64,000 bases of DNA from Polynucleobacter sp. MWH-CaK5 (GTDB taxonomy: Bacteria > Pseudomonadota > Gammaproteobacteria > Burkholderiales > Burkholderiaceae): positions 915,433 to 979,432 of the forward strand of contig NZ_CP061299.1 of NCBI RefSeq assembly GCF_018687615.1, given 5' to 3'. Both the position numbers and the translations under genes were made by a program. This document shows positions 36,039-44,927 of this stretch, in pieces. Below the pieces are notes generated by a model. That model had not been told where the DNA came from, ran no database searches, and saw only the letters and a program-made list of their open reading frames with translations. Position 1 is the stretch's first letter; each line of letters begins with the position of its first letter.

Positions 36039-37667
36039 TTAATCAATGGCTTTTTCTTTGACGTAAGAGCCAGGTGCTTTTTCTAAAACTTTGTATTTCG
36101 TGTTGCCGTAATTTTTTGGCGCTGCTTTTTTCTTGCCGCTCAATGGTTTTAACCAATCAGTCCAATCAGTCCACCAACTACCCGGTATTTCTTTAGCTCC
36201 ATCAAACCATGCATCAGCTGTGGCTGGTGCCTTGGAGTTTGACCAATAATTGCGTTTTTTCTTAGCGGGCGGATTAATCACACCCGCAATGTGCCCAGAT
36301 GCACCCAAGACAAAATGAACTTTGGCGCCCTTCAAGAGCTTGACGGATTCATAAGCAGACCACCAAGGAACGATGTGATCTTCGCGTGATGCATAGAGAT
36401 AGACAGGGCATTTGATTTTGCAAAGGTCTACTTTTTCACTACAAATGGTTAACTTGCCAGGAACTTTGAGTTCATTTTGTAAATACAAATGTCTTAAGTA
36501 CCAAGAGTACATGGCACCAGGCAAGTTGGTCGAGTCACCATTCCAATACAAGAGATCAAATGGTGGTGGTGAGTTACCTTTTAAGTAGTTATCAACCACG
36601 TAGTTCCAAACCAAATCGTTGGGGCGCAAGAATGAGAATGTGTTGGCAAGTTCTACGCCACGCAACATGCCGCATTTGCCACCGCCCTTGCCACCAATGC
36701 TGTTCTCTCGAAGAGAAACTAAAGCTTCATCAACAAAAACATCCAAGATGCCTGTGTCAGAGAAATCTAATAAGGTCGTCAATAAGGTCAAACTGGCCGC
36801 TGGATGCTGATCTTTTGCTGCCATCACTGCCAAGGCAGTGGCGGTGATCGTGCCACCCACACAGAAGCCTAGGATGTTGATTTGCTTTTGACCACTGATG
36901 TCTTGAACTGTTTCAATGCCATGAACAGCCGCACCAATGTAATCATCCCAAGTGGTATCAGCCATACTTGGATCTGGATTTTTCCAGGAGATCAAATAAA
37001 CGGTGTGCCCCTCCTCAACCAAATAGCGCACCATCGAACTCTCAGGCTGCAAATCCAAAATGTAATATTTATTAATACATGGCGGGATCATCAAGTACGG
37101 ACGTTCATACACTTGTTCTGTCAGTGGCTTGAATTGCAGAATCTGGAATAACTTGGTTTGATAAACAACGGCGCCCTCAGCGGTCGCCACGTTCTTACCT
37201 ACTTCAAAGGCTGTCTCATCAGTTTGCGAAACCTTGCCCTTACCCAAATCTTGCAAAGCATTCAAAATGCCTGTTCGCAAAGATTCGCCTTGGGTATCTA
37301 TCAAACGTTGCTGAGCTTCTGGATTAGTTGCCAAGAAGTTAGCCGGTGACATGGCATCAATCATTTGCTCGATGCTAAAACGTATTCTTTGACGCACCTT
37401 GGCTTCTGCCTCAACAGCATCAGCCAAATTTAATAAATGACGAGAATTCAACAAATAGAAATTAACCGTGGCTTGGTTCCATGGGTTTTGCCAAGCTTCG
37501 CCTTTAAAACGACGATCATTGATGGGCGTCCCTGTTGGATTGGCCCATAGTTCCGATAGGTCTTTGGCGTATTGCTTTTCAATCTCAACCAACTTTTCTG
37601 CTGGAATCAAAGCCATGTGCTGAGGGGCGAGGCTTGGCCCTGATCCAAAGCCTTGCGAGTTCAACAT
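36039..37667 (-). CDS. phaC: Class I poly(3-hydroxyalkanoate) synthase
   Basis: 542 residues. The lipase-like box GFCVGGT places the nucleophile Cys at 269. The Asp is in SREDHIVPW and the His in LGASGHIAGVINPP. The N-terminal domain shows WNQATVNFYLLNSRHL. It polymerises 3-hydroxybutyryl-CoA on carbonosome granules. AAGGGA precedes the ATG. It leads the operon; the 127 bases upstream showed no clear promoter. Confidence 0.97.
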   Translation of the reverse strand: MLNSQGFGSGPSLAPQHMALIPAEKLVEIEKQYAKDLSELWANPTGTPINDRRFKGEAWQNPWNQATVNFYLLNSRHLLNLADAVEAEAKVRQRIRFSIEQMIDAMSPANFLATNPEAQQRLIDTQGESLRTGILNALQDLGKGKVSQTDETAFEVGKNVATAEGAVVYQTKLFQILQFKPLTEQVYERPYLMIPPCINKYYILDLQPESSMVRYLVEEGHTVYLISWKNPDPSMADTTWDDYIGAAVHGIETVQDISGQKQINILGFCVGGTITATALAVMAAKDQHPAASLTLLTTLLDFSDTGILDVFVDEALVSLRENSIGGKGGGKCGMLRGVELANTFSFLRPNDLVWNYVVDNYLKGNSPPPFDLLYWNGDSTNLPGAMYSWYLRHLYLQNELKVPGKLTICSEKVDLCKIKCPVYLYASREDHIVPWWSAYESVKLLKGAKVHFVLGASGHIAGVINPPAKKKRNYWSNSKAPATADAWFDGAKEIPGSWWTDWTDWLKPLSGKKKAAPKNYGNTKYKVLEKAPGSYVKEKAID

Positions 37668-37794
37668 AGAAATCCCTTAAATAGAATGTATTTGACCTAA
37701 GTCTAATAGCCCTATTCTGAGGGTTTATGAAGAAAATCGTTATAAGAATTAACCCTATCTGAAACTTCGCCGAAGCTTACTGAGGCTTGAGTGA

Positions 37795-38568
37795 CTAGGT
37801 TTTTTGAGATTCGTCTATCCAGATGAAACTACCCATACGACCAGTTTTTTGATCACGACGATAAGAGAAGTAATCCGGATTTTGTACGGTGCACTCACCG
37901 CCACCTTCAATGAAATCAATACCCAGGGCATTTAAACGCAAGCAGGCCAAGCCATAGATATCGGCCAGATATTTACCCTTTTCTTGCAATTGTTCAAAGC
38001 AAGCAGCACTTGCTGGGTTCTGTGCGATGAAGATGTCTCGTACTTCACTGCCCACCTCAAATGCATGCGGACCAATCGCAGGCCCTAAATAGGCGAGGAT
38101 TTCATTTTGAGTTTGAGTTTGAGTGTGATCACCTTGTTTGGCTCGCATCAAAGCAACAGTTTGTTCAATCACACCGGCAGCCAAACCTCGCCATCCAGCA
38201 TGCGCTGCGCCAACAACTTTGCCATCTCTGCTAGTGAGTAAAACCGGCAAACAATCGGCTGTCATGATCGCCAGAACCCTACCAGGGTTGGTGGTGACTG
38301 AGGCATCAGCATTTGGTATCCCACTGTGATGCAGATCAGCATCAATGACCTGGGTACCGTGAACTTGATTTAACCAAACTGGTTCATTGGGCAAAAGTGC
38401 TTTGAGAGCATCACGGTTTTTTTGGACCACCACTGGATCATCACCCACATGCGAACCAAGATTCAGACTATCAAACGGTGGCTGACTAAAGCCACCATGA
38501 CGATTAGTGATCATAGTTTTGATCTGTTTGGGCGCTCCCCAATGAAGCAGTTGAATGGATGAAGTCAT
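37795..38568 (-). CDS. Peptidoglycan editing factor / purine nucleoside phosphorylase, YfiH (DUF152) family
   Basis: 257 residues. Family blocks are TNRHGGFSQPPFDSLNLG, VWLNQVHGTQVID, TADCLPVLL, GAAHAGWRGLAAGV and a C-terminal GGGECTV...FSYRRD. The metal-binding His/Cys residues of the multicopper-like laccase domain are present. Members are reported as purine nucleoside phosphorylases or as editing factors in murein synthesis; which applies here is not decided by sequence. It is downstream of rluD by 29 bases, the same order as in many proteobacteria. Confidence 0.92.
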   Translation of the reverse strand: MTSSIQLLHWGAPKQIKTMITNRHGGFSQPPFDSLNLGSHVGDDPVVVQKNRDALKALLPNEPVWLNQVHGTQVIDADLHHSGIPNADASVTTNPGRVLAIMTADCLPVLLTSRDGKVVGAAHAGWRGLAAGVIEQTVALMRAKQGDHTQTQTQNEILAYLGPAIGPHAFEVGSEVRDIFIAQNPASAACFEQLQEKGKYLADIYGLACLRLNALGIDFIEGGGECTVQNPDYFSYRRDQKTGRMGSFIWIDESQKT

Positions 38569-38597
38569 CGAGTGTTGTGTTGGTGTCTTGGTCTTGA

Positions 38598-39641
38598 TTA
38601 GTCGTCCAACTCATCCCATACAGGATGCAAGTCTTTATCTGTCATGCCTAAGCGCAAGCCTAAATCAAGCATGTCTTCAGGAATAGGCGCTTGCCAAAGG
38701 ATATCCTCTTTGGTACTCGGATGTTTGATCCCAAGAACTGTGGCATGCAATGCTTGCCCTGGTCTTGAAAAGACTAGCTGAGCAGCATCTGCTGGCACCC
38801 TCTTTTTATAGACCGGATCTCCCACCAAAGGATTCCCCAAAGATTCCAGGTGAACCCTGATTTGGTGAGTTCGGCCAGTTTCTAAGCGACACATCACCAA
38901 AGAGACTTTGGTTTTACCGAAATCTTGGGTATTCAGGTTTCTGACATGCGTCACGGCTGGCTTACTGGCTGACCCTGTCAGTAAAGCCATTTTGAGTCTG
39001 TCCCTTGGATCACGACCAATCGAAGCGTGCACGGTTTGAGATCTGACCTCACCCCAGGCAAATGCCAAATAGCGGCGAATCACTTGGCGAGACTGTAATT
39101 GTCTTACCAGATCTGTTTGCGCTTCCAAGGTCTTCGCAACCATCAATAAACCTGATGTGTCTTTATCCAGACGATGAACAATGCCCGCTCTTGGAACACC
39201 AGCAATCGATGGGTATCTAAAGAGCAAGGCATTCAATAGAGTGCCTGACCAATTGCCAGCAGCAGGATGAACCACCATACCCGCGGGTTTATGGATCACC
39301 AAGAGTTCAGAATCTTCATAAATGATGTCTAAAGGCAGGTCCTCGGGCAAATAAGCTTGTTCTTCAGCGCTGGCCTGCGGGATCACTGTGATTTGATCGC
39401 CAGCCTTGGCTGAATATCTGATTTTGAGTGTTTCCCCACCAATTGTGACAAAACCATCCTCAATCCAAGTTTGGAGACGATTACGAGAATGTTGAGGTAT
39501 TAATTGGGCCAAAACCTTATCTAAGCGCTCTCCTGCCAAACTATCTGGCACAACAACTGCAATAAAGTCTTCCTCATCGATATAATCGGAAGTATTGTTC
39601 TCAGGAGAATCTGGTAATGCCAAAATTGGATGCCTTTCCAT
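38598..39641 (-). CDS. rluD: 23S rRNA pseudouridine synthase RluD type
   Basis: 347 residues. It has an N-terminal S4 RNA-binding domain (RLDKVLAQLIPQHSRNRLQTW) and a catalytic RluA-family domain with the Asp in GIVHRLDKDTSGLLMVAK. It modifies U1911/U1915/U1917-type positions of 23S rRNA. The ATG at 39641 overlaps the divergent bamD start by 25 bases; no strong Shine-Dalgarno precedes it, so a later start is conceivable. Confidence 0.95.
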   Translation of the reverse strand: MERHPILALPDSPENNTSDYIDEEDFIAVVVPDSLAGERLDKVLAQLIPQHSRNRLQTWIEDGFVTIGGETLKIRYSAKAGDQITVIPQASAEEQAYLPEDLPLDIIYEDSELLVIHKPAGMVVHPAAGNWSGTLLNALLFRYPSIAGVPRAGIVHRLDKDTSGLLMVAKTLEAQTDLVRQLQSRQVIRRYLAFAWGEVRSQTVHASIGRDPRDRLKMALLTGSASKPAVTHVRNLNTQDFGKTKVSLVMCRLETGRTHQIRVHLESLGNPLVGDPVYKKRVPADAAQLVFSRPGQALHATVLGIKHPSTKEDILWQAPIPEDMLDLGLRLGMTDKDLHPVWDELDD

Positions 39642-40492
39642 CTATTAATAACGCTAGTTTAAGTCGCATTGGCCAAAGACTTGCGACTTCCATTGCCAGC
39701 GTTTGTATTCTTGGGTCTGCTGCCCTACTCAGTGGTTGCGCTGGTGATGCCAACGATGAAACTGCCGGTTGGTCACAAAACAAATTGTATGTTGAAGCCA
39801 AAGACGCTATGGATGGTGGCGATAACGCTAAATGCGTGAAGTATTTCGAGAAGCTTGAAGCGCGCTATCCATTTGGTCCTTACGCTCAGCAATCACAAAT
39901 CAACGTGGCTTATTGCCATTGGAAAGATGGTGAATTGGCTCAGGCCATCACCGCTGTTGATCGCTTTTTGCAGTTACACCCAGGTCACCCTAGTGTTGAC
40001 TACGCATACTACTTAAAAGGATTGATCACTTTTAACGACAACATGGGCTTTATGGGTAAGCTCACTGGCCAAGATTTGAGTGAACGTGATCCACGTGCGG
40101 CTCGTGATGCGTTTGAAGCCTTCAAAACTTTGACAACTCGTTTCCCAGAGAGCAAGTACACCCCAGACGCTTTAGATCGCATGCGCTACATTGTGAATTC
40201 ATTGGCGGACAGCGATGTGAACACGGCCCGTTACTACTATCGCCGTGGCGCTTATCTAGCAGCAATCAATCGTGCACAACGCGCTATCACTGATTACGAT
40301 CGTGCCCCAGCGACTGAAGAAGCTCTGTACATTTTGCACAAATCTTATGAAGCATTGAACATGAAAGATTTGAGCAACGATGCTTTGCGCGTTTTAAAGC
40401 TCAACTTCCCTGAGAGCCAAATCTTAGTGACTGGCAAAAGAACTGGCGCAGATGAAGTCAAGGCTTCTTGGTGGCAAATCTGGCGCAAGTAA
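39617..40492 (+). CDS. bamD: Outer-membrane assembly lipoprotein BamD (ComL)
   Basis: 291 residues. AGGAGA lies 8 bases before the ATG. The signal peptide ends in lipobox LLSGC (Cys at about 41). TPR-like repeats follow (KCVKYFEKLEARYPFGPYAQ; AVDRFLQLHPGHPSVDYAYY). It is anchored to the inner leaflet of the outer membrane and is the essential partner of BamA. It overlaps rluD head to head by 25 bases. Confidence 0.97.
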   Translation: MPKLDAFPSINNASLSRIGQRLATSIASVCILGSAALLSGCAGDANDETAGWSQNKLYVEAKDAMDGGDNAKCVKYFEKLEARYPFGPYAQQSQINVAYCHWKDGELAQAITAVDRFLQLHPGHPSVDYAYYLKGLITFNDNMGFMGKLTGQDLSERDPRAARDAFEAFKTLTTRFPESKYTPDALDRMRYIVNSLADSDVNTARYYYRRGAYLAAINRAQRAITDYDRAPATEEALYILHKSYEALNMKDLSNDALRVLKLNFPESQILVTGKRTGADEVKASWWQIWRK

Positions 40493-40545
40493 TTGGCTGA
40501 TTTATATCAGTCAATTAACTTTAAAAGTTTGAGAGTTCGACCTTC

Positions 40546-41679
40546 TTACTGACGTCGAACTCTTGGAGCAACCGCGCATAACAGCTCATACCCAATTGTG
40601 CCGGCTGCCTGAGCCACTTTATCCACGGGCAAATGCTTGCCCCACAACTCAACTTTGCTACCCACTTGAACATGAGGCATGTCTGTCACGTCCACAGTGA
40701 TCATGTCCATCGACACTTGCCCTGTCATCAAACAAACCTTGCCGCTGCTCAAGCCATCAGCACCAGCGACCCATACCGGGGTGCCATCGGGCGCATGTCT
40801 TGGATAACCATCCGCATAACCACAAGCAATAATCGCGATCCGAATCGGTACATCAGTGCGATATCTAGAGCCATAACCAATCGACTGCCCAGCCTCAAGG
40901 TGTTGAATCCCTATAACTTCAGAATGTAATGACATGGCCGGCTGCAATTGGGCTTCTTGTATATCTTCATAGCGCCCAGAAGGCGAAGCTCCATAAAGCA
41001 TGATGCCTGGCCTCACCCAATCAGAATAAATGACGTGGTGATGCCACAAAATGGCCGCCGAGTTAGACAAGGAAGTGGCCCCAGCCAATCCTTCCTTGGT
41101 TTGATTAAAGAGTTCAGCTTGCTGATCAACACTCGGCGTTCTATCAATGTAATCAGCATTTGCAAAATGGGTCATATGGGTTAAGTCATAACCAGCCACA
41201 TGCAAACGGTGATAAGCCTCACGGTATTGCGCTGGGATGAAACCCAAACGATTCATACCAGTGTTCATCTTCAGATAAATATTAGGCAGGCGAGCGGATG
41301 AACGCGCCTCACTCAAGGCCTCTAACCAATCAATTTGATTGAAGTCATGAACCACACAGTCGCACTTCAAGTCTGTGGCGGTGAAGATATCTTCTTGAGC
41401 AAACAAACCTTCCAACAACAAAATGGGGCCAGTCCAGCCTTTTTCTCTCAAAGCTTTCGCCTCAGCCAAATCTAATAGAGCAAACCCGTCAGTAAGTGAC
41501 AAGCCTTTTAAAGCAGGTTCCAAACCATGGCCATAAGCATTGGCCTTGACGACTGACCAAACTTTAGAGCCAGGCACCAGCTGCCTGATGCGCTCAAGAT
41601 TGTGACTTAAGGCATCAGTGTGAATATGGGCATATATCGGTCTTGACAGAAAAATCTCACTTTCGTGTTTTAATGGCAT
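40546..41679 (-). CDS. alr: Alanine racemase
   Basis: 377 residues from the ATG at 41679. The longer frame from 41721 would overlap lplT and exceeds the usual start of the family. The PLP Lys is in VVKANAYGHGLE and the catalytic Tyr in GYGSRYRTD; MNRLGF and VSMDMITVDVTD are family blocks. It makes D-alanine for peptidoglycan. It is divergent from lplT, with about 20 bases between starts. Confidence 0.95.
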   Translation of the reverse strand: MPLKHESEIFLSRPIYAHIHTDALSHNLERIRQLVPGSKVWSVVKANAYGHGLEPALKGLSLTDGFALLDLAEAKALREKGWTGPILLLEGLFAQEDIFTATDLKCDCVVHDFNQIDWLEALSEARSSARLPNIYLKMNTGMNRLGFIPAQYREAYHRLHVAGYDLTHMTHFANADYIDRTPSVDQQAELFNQTKEGLAGATSLSNSAAILWHHHVIYSDWVRPGIMLYGASPSGRYEDIQEAQLQPAMSLHSEVIGIQHLEAGQSIGYGSRYRTDVPIRIAIIACGYADGYPRHAPDGTPVWVAGADGLSSGKVCLMTGQVSMDMITVDVTDMPHVQVGSKVELWGKHLPVDKVAQAAGTIGYELLCAVAPRVRRQ

Positions 41680-41699
41680 TTCATAACTGAATTGTACGA

Positions 41700-43049
41700 A
41701 TGAAACCAGGTTTTTACACAATTATGGCGGCGCAATTTTTTTCGTCGCTCGCCGACAATGCGCTCTTAATTGCTGCCATTGCGTTGTTATACCAACTCCA
41801 GGCTCCAGCCTGGATGACTCCGCTTCTAAAACTTTTCTTCGTTCTTTCCTACGTTTTACTTGCTGCCTTTGTTGGCGCCTTTGCTGACTCACGCCCCAAG
41901 GGCAATGTGATGTTTTGGACCAACAGCATCAAAGTGCTTGGTTGCCTTGCCATGCTCTTCACTCTACACCCTTTGGCCGCTTATGCGATCGTGGGTTTTG
42001 GTGCTGCAGCCTATTCACCTGCCAAATACGGTATTTTGACTGAATTACTTCCGCCTGAAAAGCTGGTCGTGGCCAATGGCTGGATTGAAGGTTTGACGGT
42101 TGGCTCAATCATTTTGGGCACAGTCTTGGGCGGTGCTTTGATTTCTAACAAGCTCTCAACTAGCTTGCTTGGCCTTGATTTACCATTTTTAGACACTGGT
42201 ATTGATACCCCTCCAGAGGCCGCCATTTGTGTGATTGCCTTTATTTATTTGATTGCAGCTGGCTTTAATTTAAAGATTCCAGACACTGGAGCCAGATACC
42301 CTCAACAAGAAAAAAATCCTATTCGCTTGATCAAGGATTTCAAGCACTGCTTTGACACGCTTTGGAAAGATCGCTTAGGTCAAATCTCTTTATCTGTCAC
42401 CACACTCTTCTGGGGCGCTGGCGCAACACTTCAATTCATCGTTCTGAAGTGGGCTGAATCTGCTTTAGGCATGAGCTTGTCTCAAGGTGCGATCTTGCAA
42501 GCAGTAGTTGCATTCGGTGTGGCTGGTGGATCTATCTGGGCCGCCTCACGCATTCCACTGAAAAAATCTCTGAGCGTTTTGATTTACGGTGTGATGATGG
42601 GTGCTTTGGTGATGGTCATGGCGATTTATAACCGTGACTTATTACCTGATGTTGTTCTTGATTTGGGCTTATTCCAGATTCCACTCTATTTATTGATCGC
42701 CTATGTGTTCTTGGCAACCATTGGTTGGTTGGCTGGTTACTTCGTCGTGCCGATGAATGCTCTTTTACAGCACCGTGGTCACGTCTTGTTATCAGCAGGT
42801 CATTCCATCGCCGTTCAAAACTTCAATGAAAATCTTTCTGTATTGGGCATGCTCTGCTTGTATGCCTTATTGATCTGGTTGGATGTGCCTATCTCAATCG
42901 TGATTGTGATGTTTGGTAGTTTTGTTTGCTTGGTAATGATTCAGATCATTCGTTGGCACAAACGCAATCAAGCTGAATATGATTCACTGCACCTGATTGG
43001 CGAGCACAAGCATCCGTCCAATTCTAAGACTGCAGTAAGACCGCATTAA
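41700..43049 (+). CDS. lplT: Lysophospholipid transporter LplT (MFS family)
   Basis: 449 residues with about 12 TM helices. The N-terminus GFYTIMAAQFFSSLADNALL and the segment PAKYGILTELLPPEKLVVAN are typical of LplT. It flips lyso-phosphatidylethanolamine inward across the inner membrane for re-acylation. No acyltransferase (aas) gene is adjacent. It is divergent from alr. Confidence 0.92.
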   Translation: MKPGFYTIMAAQFFSSLADNALLIAAIALLYQLQAPAWMTPLLKLFFVLSYVLLAAFVGAFADSRPKGNVMFWTNSIKVLGCLAMLFTLHPLAAYAIVGFGAAAYSPAKYGILTELLPPEKLVVANGWIEGLTVGSIILGTVLGGALISNKLSTSLLGLDLPFLDTGIDTPPEAAICVIAFIYLIAAGFNLKIPDTGARYPQQEKNPIRLIKDFKHCFDTLWKDRLGQISLSVTTLFWGAGATLQFIVLKWAESALGMSLSQGAILQAVVAFGVAGGSIWAASRIPLKKSLSVLIYGVMMGALVMVMAIYNRDLLPDVVLDLGLFQIPLYLLIAYVFLATIGWLAGYFVVPMNALLQHRGHVLLSAGHSIAVQNFNENLSVLGMLCLYALLIWLDVPISIVIVMFGSFVCLVMIQIIRWHKRNQAEYDSLHLIGEHKHPSNSKTAVRPH

Positions 43050-43054
43050 TCCCT

Positions 43055-43075
43055 AAGGCCTCCCTAAGGCCTTTT
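43055..43075 (+). terminator. Possible terminator after lplT
   Basis: AAGGCCT / AGGCCTT 7-bp stem with a 5-base loop, part of a direct repeat of CCCTAAGGCCT. The T tract is poor. Confidence 0.4.
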
Positions 43076-43094
43076 AGGCCAAGCCTCACATTAT

Positions 43095-43643
43095 TTAAAT
43101 CAAAGATCTCGCTAAGAGTAAGTCTTGCCAAGTCTTTGCTTTGTCACTTGGCTTCTTTAACAAGTGCTCTGGGTGATACGTTAAAACCAGCGGTAACTCA
43201 TCTTCTGCCTGCTCTAACGAGTGCACAGCACCTCTTAACTCCTCAAAGCCATCGTCCAGTTGTAATAACTGTCGTCCCATCTGAGAACCCATGGCGATCA
43301 CCACTTGTCCATTTACTTTTCCAGCCAAGGCTTCTGTACTGCTGAGTAATTGAATAGTGTTTCTACTCAACATCAATGAGGCCAAGATTTTGTCAAACAA
43401 CAAAGCAGCATCGCCCGAGAGTTGATCAACAACAAACGTCCACACCACTTCTTGATTCTCTGAGTATGACTGTGTCATTTCAGTTGGGGAAGCATTCGGA
43501 TTGCTGGCTTTTGGCTGCCGCTCTTGTGGATTTTCTTGTTGAGCTTGCACAGGACTTGGCTCACCATTGCCCTGGCTCTCAACTTCATTTTTTAGCACCC
43601 AGGTACTGATGCCCATCTCATTTAAATAATCAGCTTGACTCAT
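43095..43643 (-). CDS. HolD-like (DNA polymerase III psi) / uracil-DNA-glycosylase-fold protein
   Basis: 182 residues. The N-terminus YLNEMGISTWVLKN matches the start of the psi subunit HolD (LGITQWSLR in E. coli, from memory). A low-complexity Gln/Pro/Ser linker (about 24-60) follows. The C-terminus LVLTYHPEHLLKKPSDKAKTW looks like the final motif of family 4 uracil-DNA glycosylases, but the iron-sulfur cysteines and the active-site GEAPG-type loop are absent. It lies 27 bases downstream of rimI; holD-rimI is adjacent in E. coli too. The most likely role is a clamp-loader psi-like subunit rather than a repair enzyme. Confidence 0.6.
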   Translation of the reverse strand: MSQADYLNEMGISTWVLKNEVESQGNGEPSPVQAQQENPQERQPKASNPNASPTEMTQSYSENQEVVWTFVVDQLSGDAALLFDKILASLMLSRNTIQLLSSTEALAGKVNGQVVIAMGSQMGRQLLQLDDGFEELRGAVHSLEQAEDELPLVLTYHPEHLLKKPSDKAKTWQDLLLARSLI

Positions 43644-43670
43644 TGGCTTGATAGCTCTTTCTGTATTCGA

Positions 43671-44153
43671 TCAGTTGGATGGTGCGTGCAATACTTTTTT
43701 CATGACTTTGGCATCTTCACGACCACCATCTTTTAAAGGATAGTAATCCTTTCTGATGCCAATTTCCTGATATGCAAAACTTTCATACAAGGCAATCGCT
43801 GGAGCATTACTCACTCTCACTTCCAAGAAAATATCCTGAAATGATTTTGCTTGCGCAACGTCTTCGATGACCTTCATGATTTTCTTCGCCAGACCTTGTC
43901 TTTTAAACGATGGATGCACCGTGATGTTCAGTAGCTGCAATTCATCCAAAGCAGGCATCAAAACACAGTATCCCAACAATGAGTCAGGCTTTTCATCGTC
44001 TACTGATAATTGACGCAAACAATAAGCCCAATAACCCGCCTCAAGTGAGTCGGTGAAGTTACCCAAGGTCCAAGGTGACACATGACTTTGTTGCTCAATC
44101 TCCACGACTTCAGTTAAGTCACGCAAGGCCATTGGCAAAAGACGCAGATCCAT
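43671..44153 (-). CDS. rimI: Ribosomal protein S18 alanine N-acetyltransferase RimI
   Basis: 160 residues, GNAT fold. ITVHPSFKRQGLAKKIM holds the acetyl-CoA binding Q/RxxGxA motif, and LEVRVSNAPAIALYESF is the typical motif B. It acetylates the N-terminus of S18. It lies 18 bases downstream of tsaB. Confidence 0.93.
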   Translation of the reverse strand: MDLRLLPMALRDLTEVVEIEQQSHVSPWTLGNFTDSLEAGYWAYCLRQLSVDDEKPDSLLGYCVLMPALDELQLLNITVHPSFKRQGLAKKIMKVIEDVAQAKSFQDIFLEVRVSNAPAIALYESFAYQEIGIRKDYYPLKDGGREDAKVMKKVLHAPSN

Positions 44154-44171
44154 GACTTAATTCAATGCCTT

Positions 44172-44927
44172 TTAAGATTTCTCTTGATTAGATTTTTCGA
44201 GCTCGCGCTCGGCAATCGTTTGAGCCACTTTATCGCGCACATAGATGGGCTGCAATTCTGCCGCGCTGACTTGTAGACCCTTTTCCAAAGCATCCAAGCC
44301 TAGTCGAGCAATTGATCTTGCATGAGGGACCGCAGTTTCATCGATGGCCATGGCTTGTTGCCTGATCGCCAACATCTCCTCTGGATAGGCAGTCACCGCA
44401 TTCCCCATCAGAGCAAAAGCTGTGGCTGGAATATCTATGTCTTTGGGTGCGGAGAGATAAACATCATCCTGGCGCTCTGGCAAACCATTTGCTTGCACCA
44501 AATAACGGGCCCAATAGACTTCGCTCATGCGCGCATCAACAGCCACAATCACTTGATCGTTTTCTTTGAGCTTGAGTTGATGAATGCCCTCAAGTGCCAC
44601 CGCATCTAAACAAACGATGGGCAAACATGGCAGATCAGCAGCAAAGGCCATCCCTTGACCAATGCCCACACCAATCCTGATGCCTGTGAATGCGCCAGGA
44701 CCAATCCCTACCGCAATCCCTGTCAGATCTCTGAAGCTGAGCTGAGCCTCTTCTAAAAGAGCCTCCACCCAATCCAAAGCATGTTGACTTGATTCAGGGC
44801 CAAGATTTTCATGGCGCACCAGGTCCCCAGATGACAAAGGGGACTGCGGTTGACCCGAGCCCCCTTGTGGGTTGACCAAGGCCACTGAACACCACTGTGT
44901 CGAGGTGTCGATGGCCAGTATCGTCAA
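44172..44927 (-). CDS. tsaB: tRNA threonylcarbamoyladenosine biosynthesis protein TsaB
   Basis: 251 residues, ASKHA fold: ILAIDTSTQWCSVAL, GIGPGAFTGIRIGVG and GMAFAADLPCLPI. It partners TsaD and TsaE for t6A at position 37 of ANN-decoding tRNAs. The start is TTG, directly after the aceB TAA, with AGGA further upstream inside aceB. Coupling to aceB is likely. Confidence 0.95.
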   Translation of the reverse strand: MTILAIDTSTQWCSVALVNPQGGSGQPQSPLSSGDLVRHENLGPESSQHALDWVEALLEEAQLSFRDLTGIAVGIGPGAFTGIRIGVGIGQGMAFAADLPCLPIVCLDAVALEGIHQLKLKENDQVIVAVDARMSEVYWARYLVQANGLPERQDDVYLSAPKDIDIPATAFALMGNAVTAYPEEMLAIRQQAMAIDETAVPHARSIARLGLDALEKGLQVSAAELQPIYVRDKVAQTIAERELEKSNQEKS

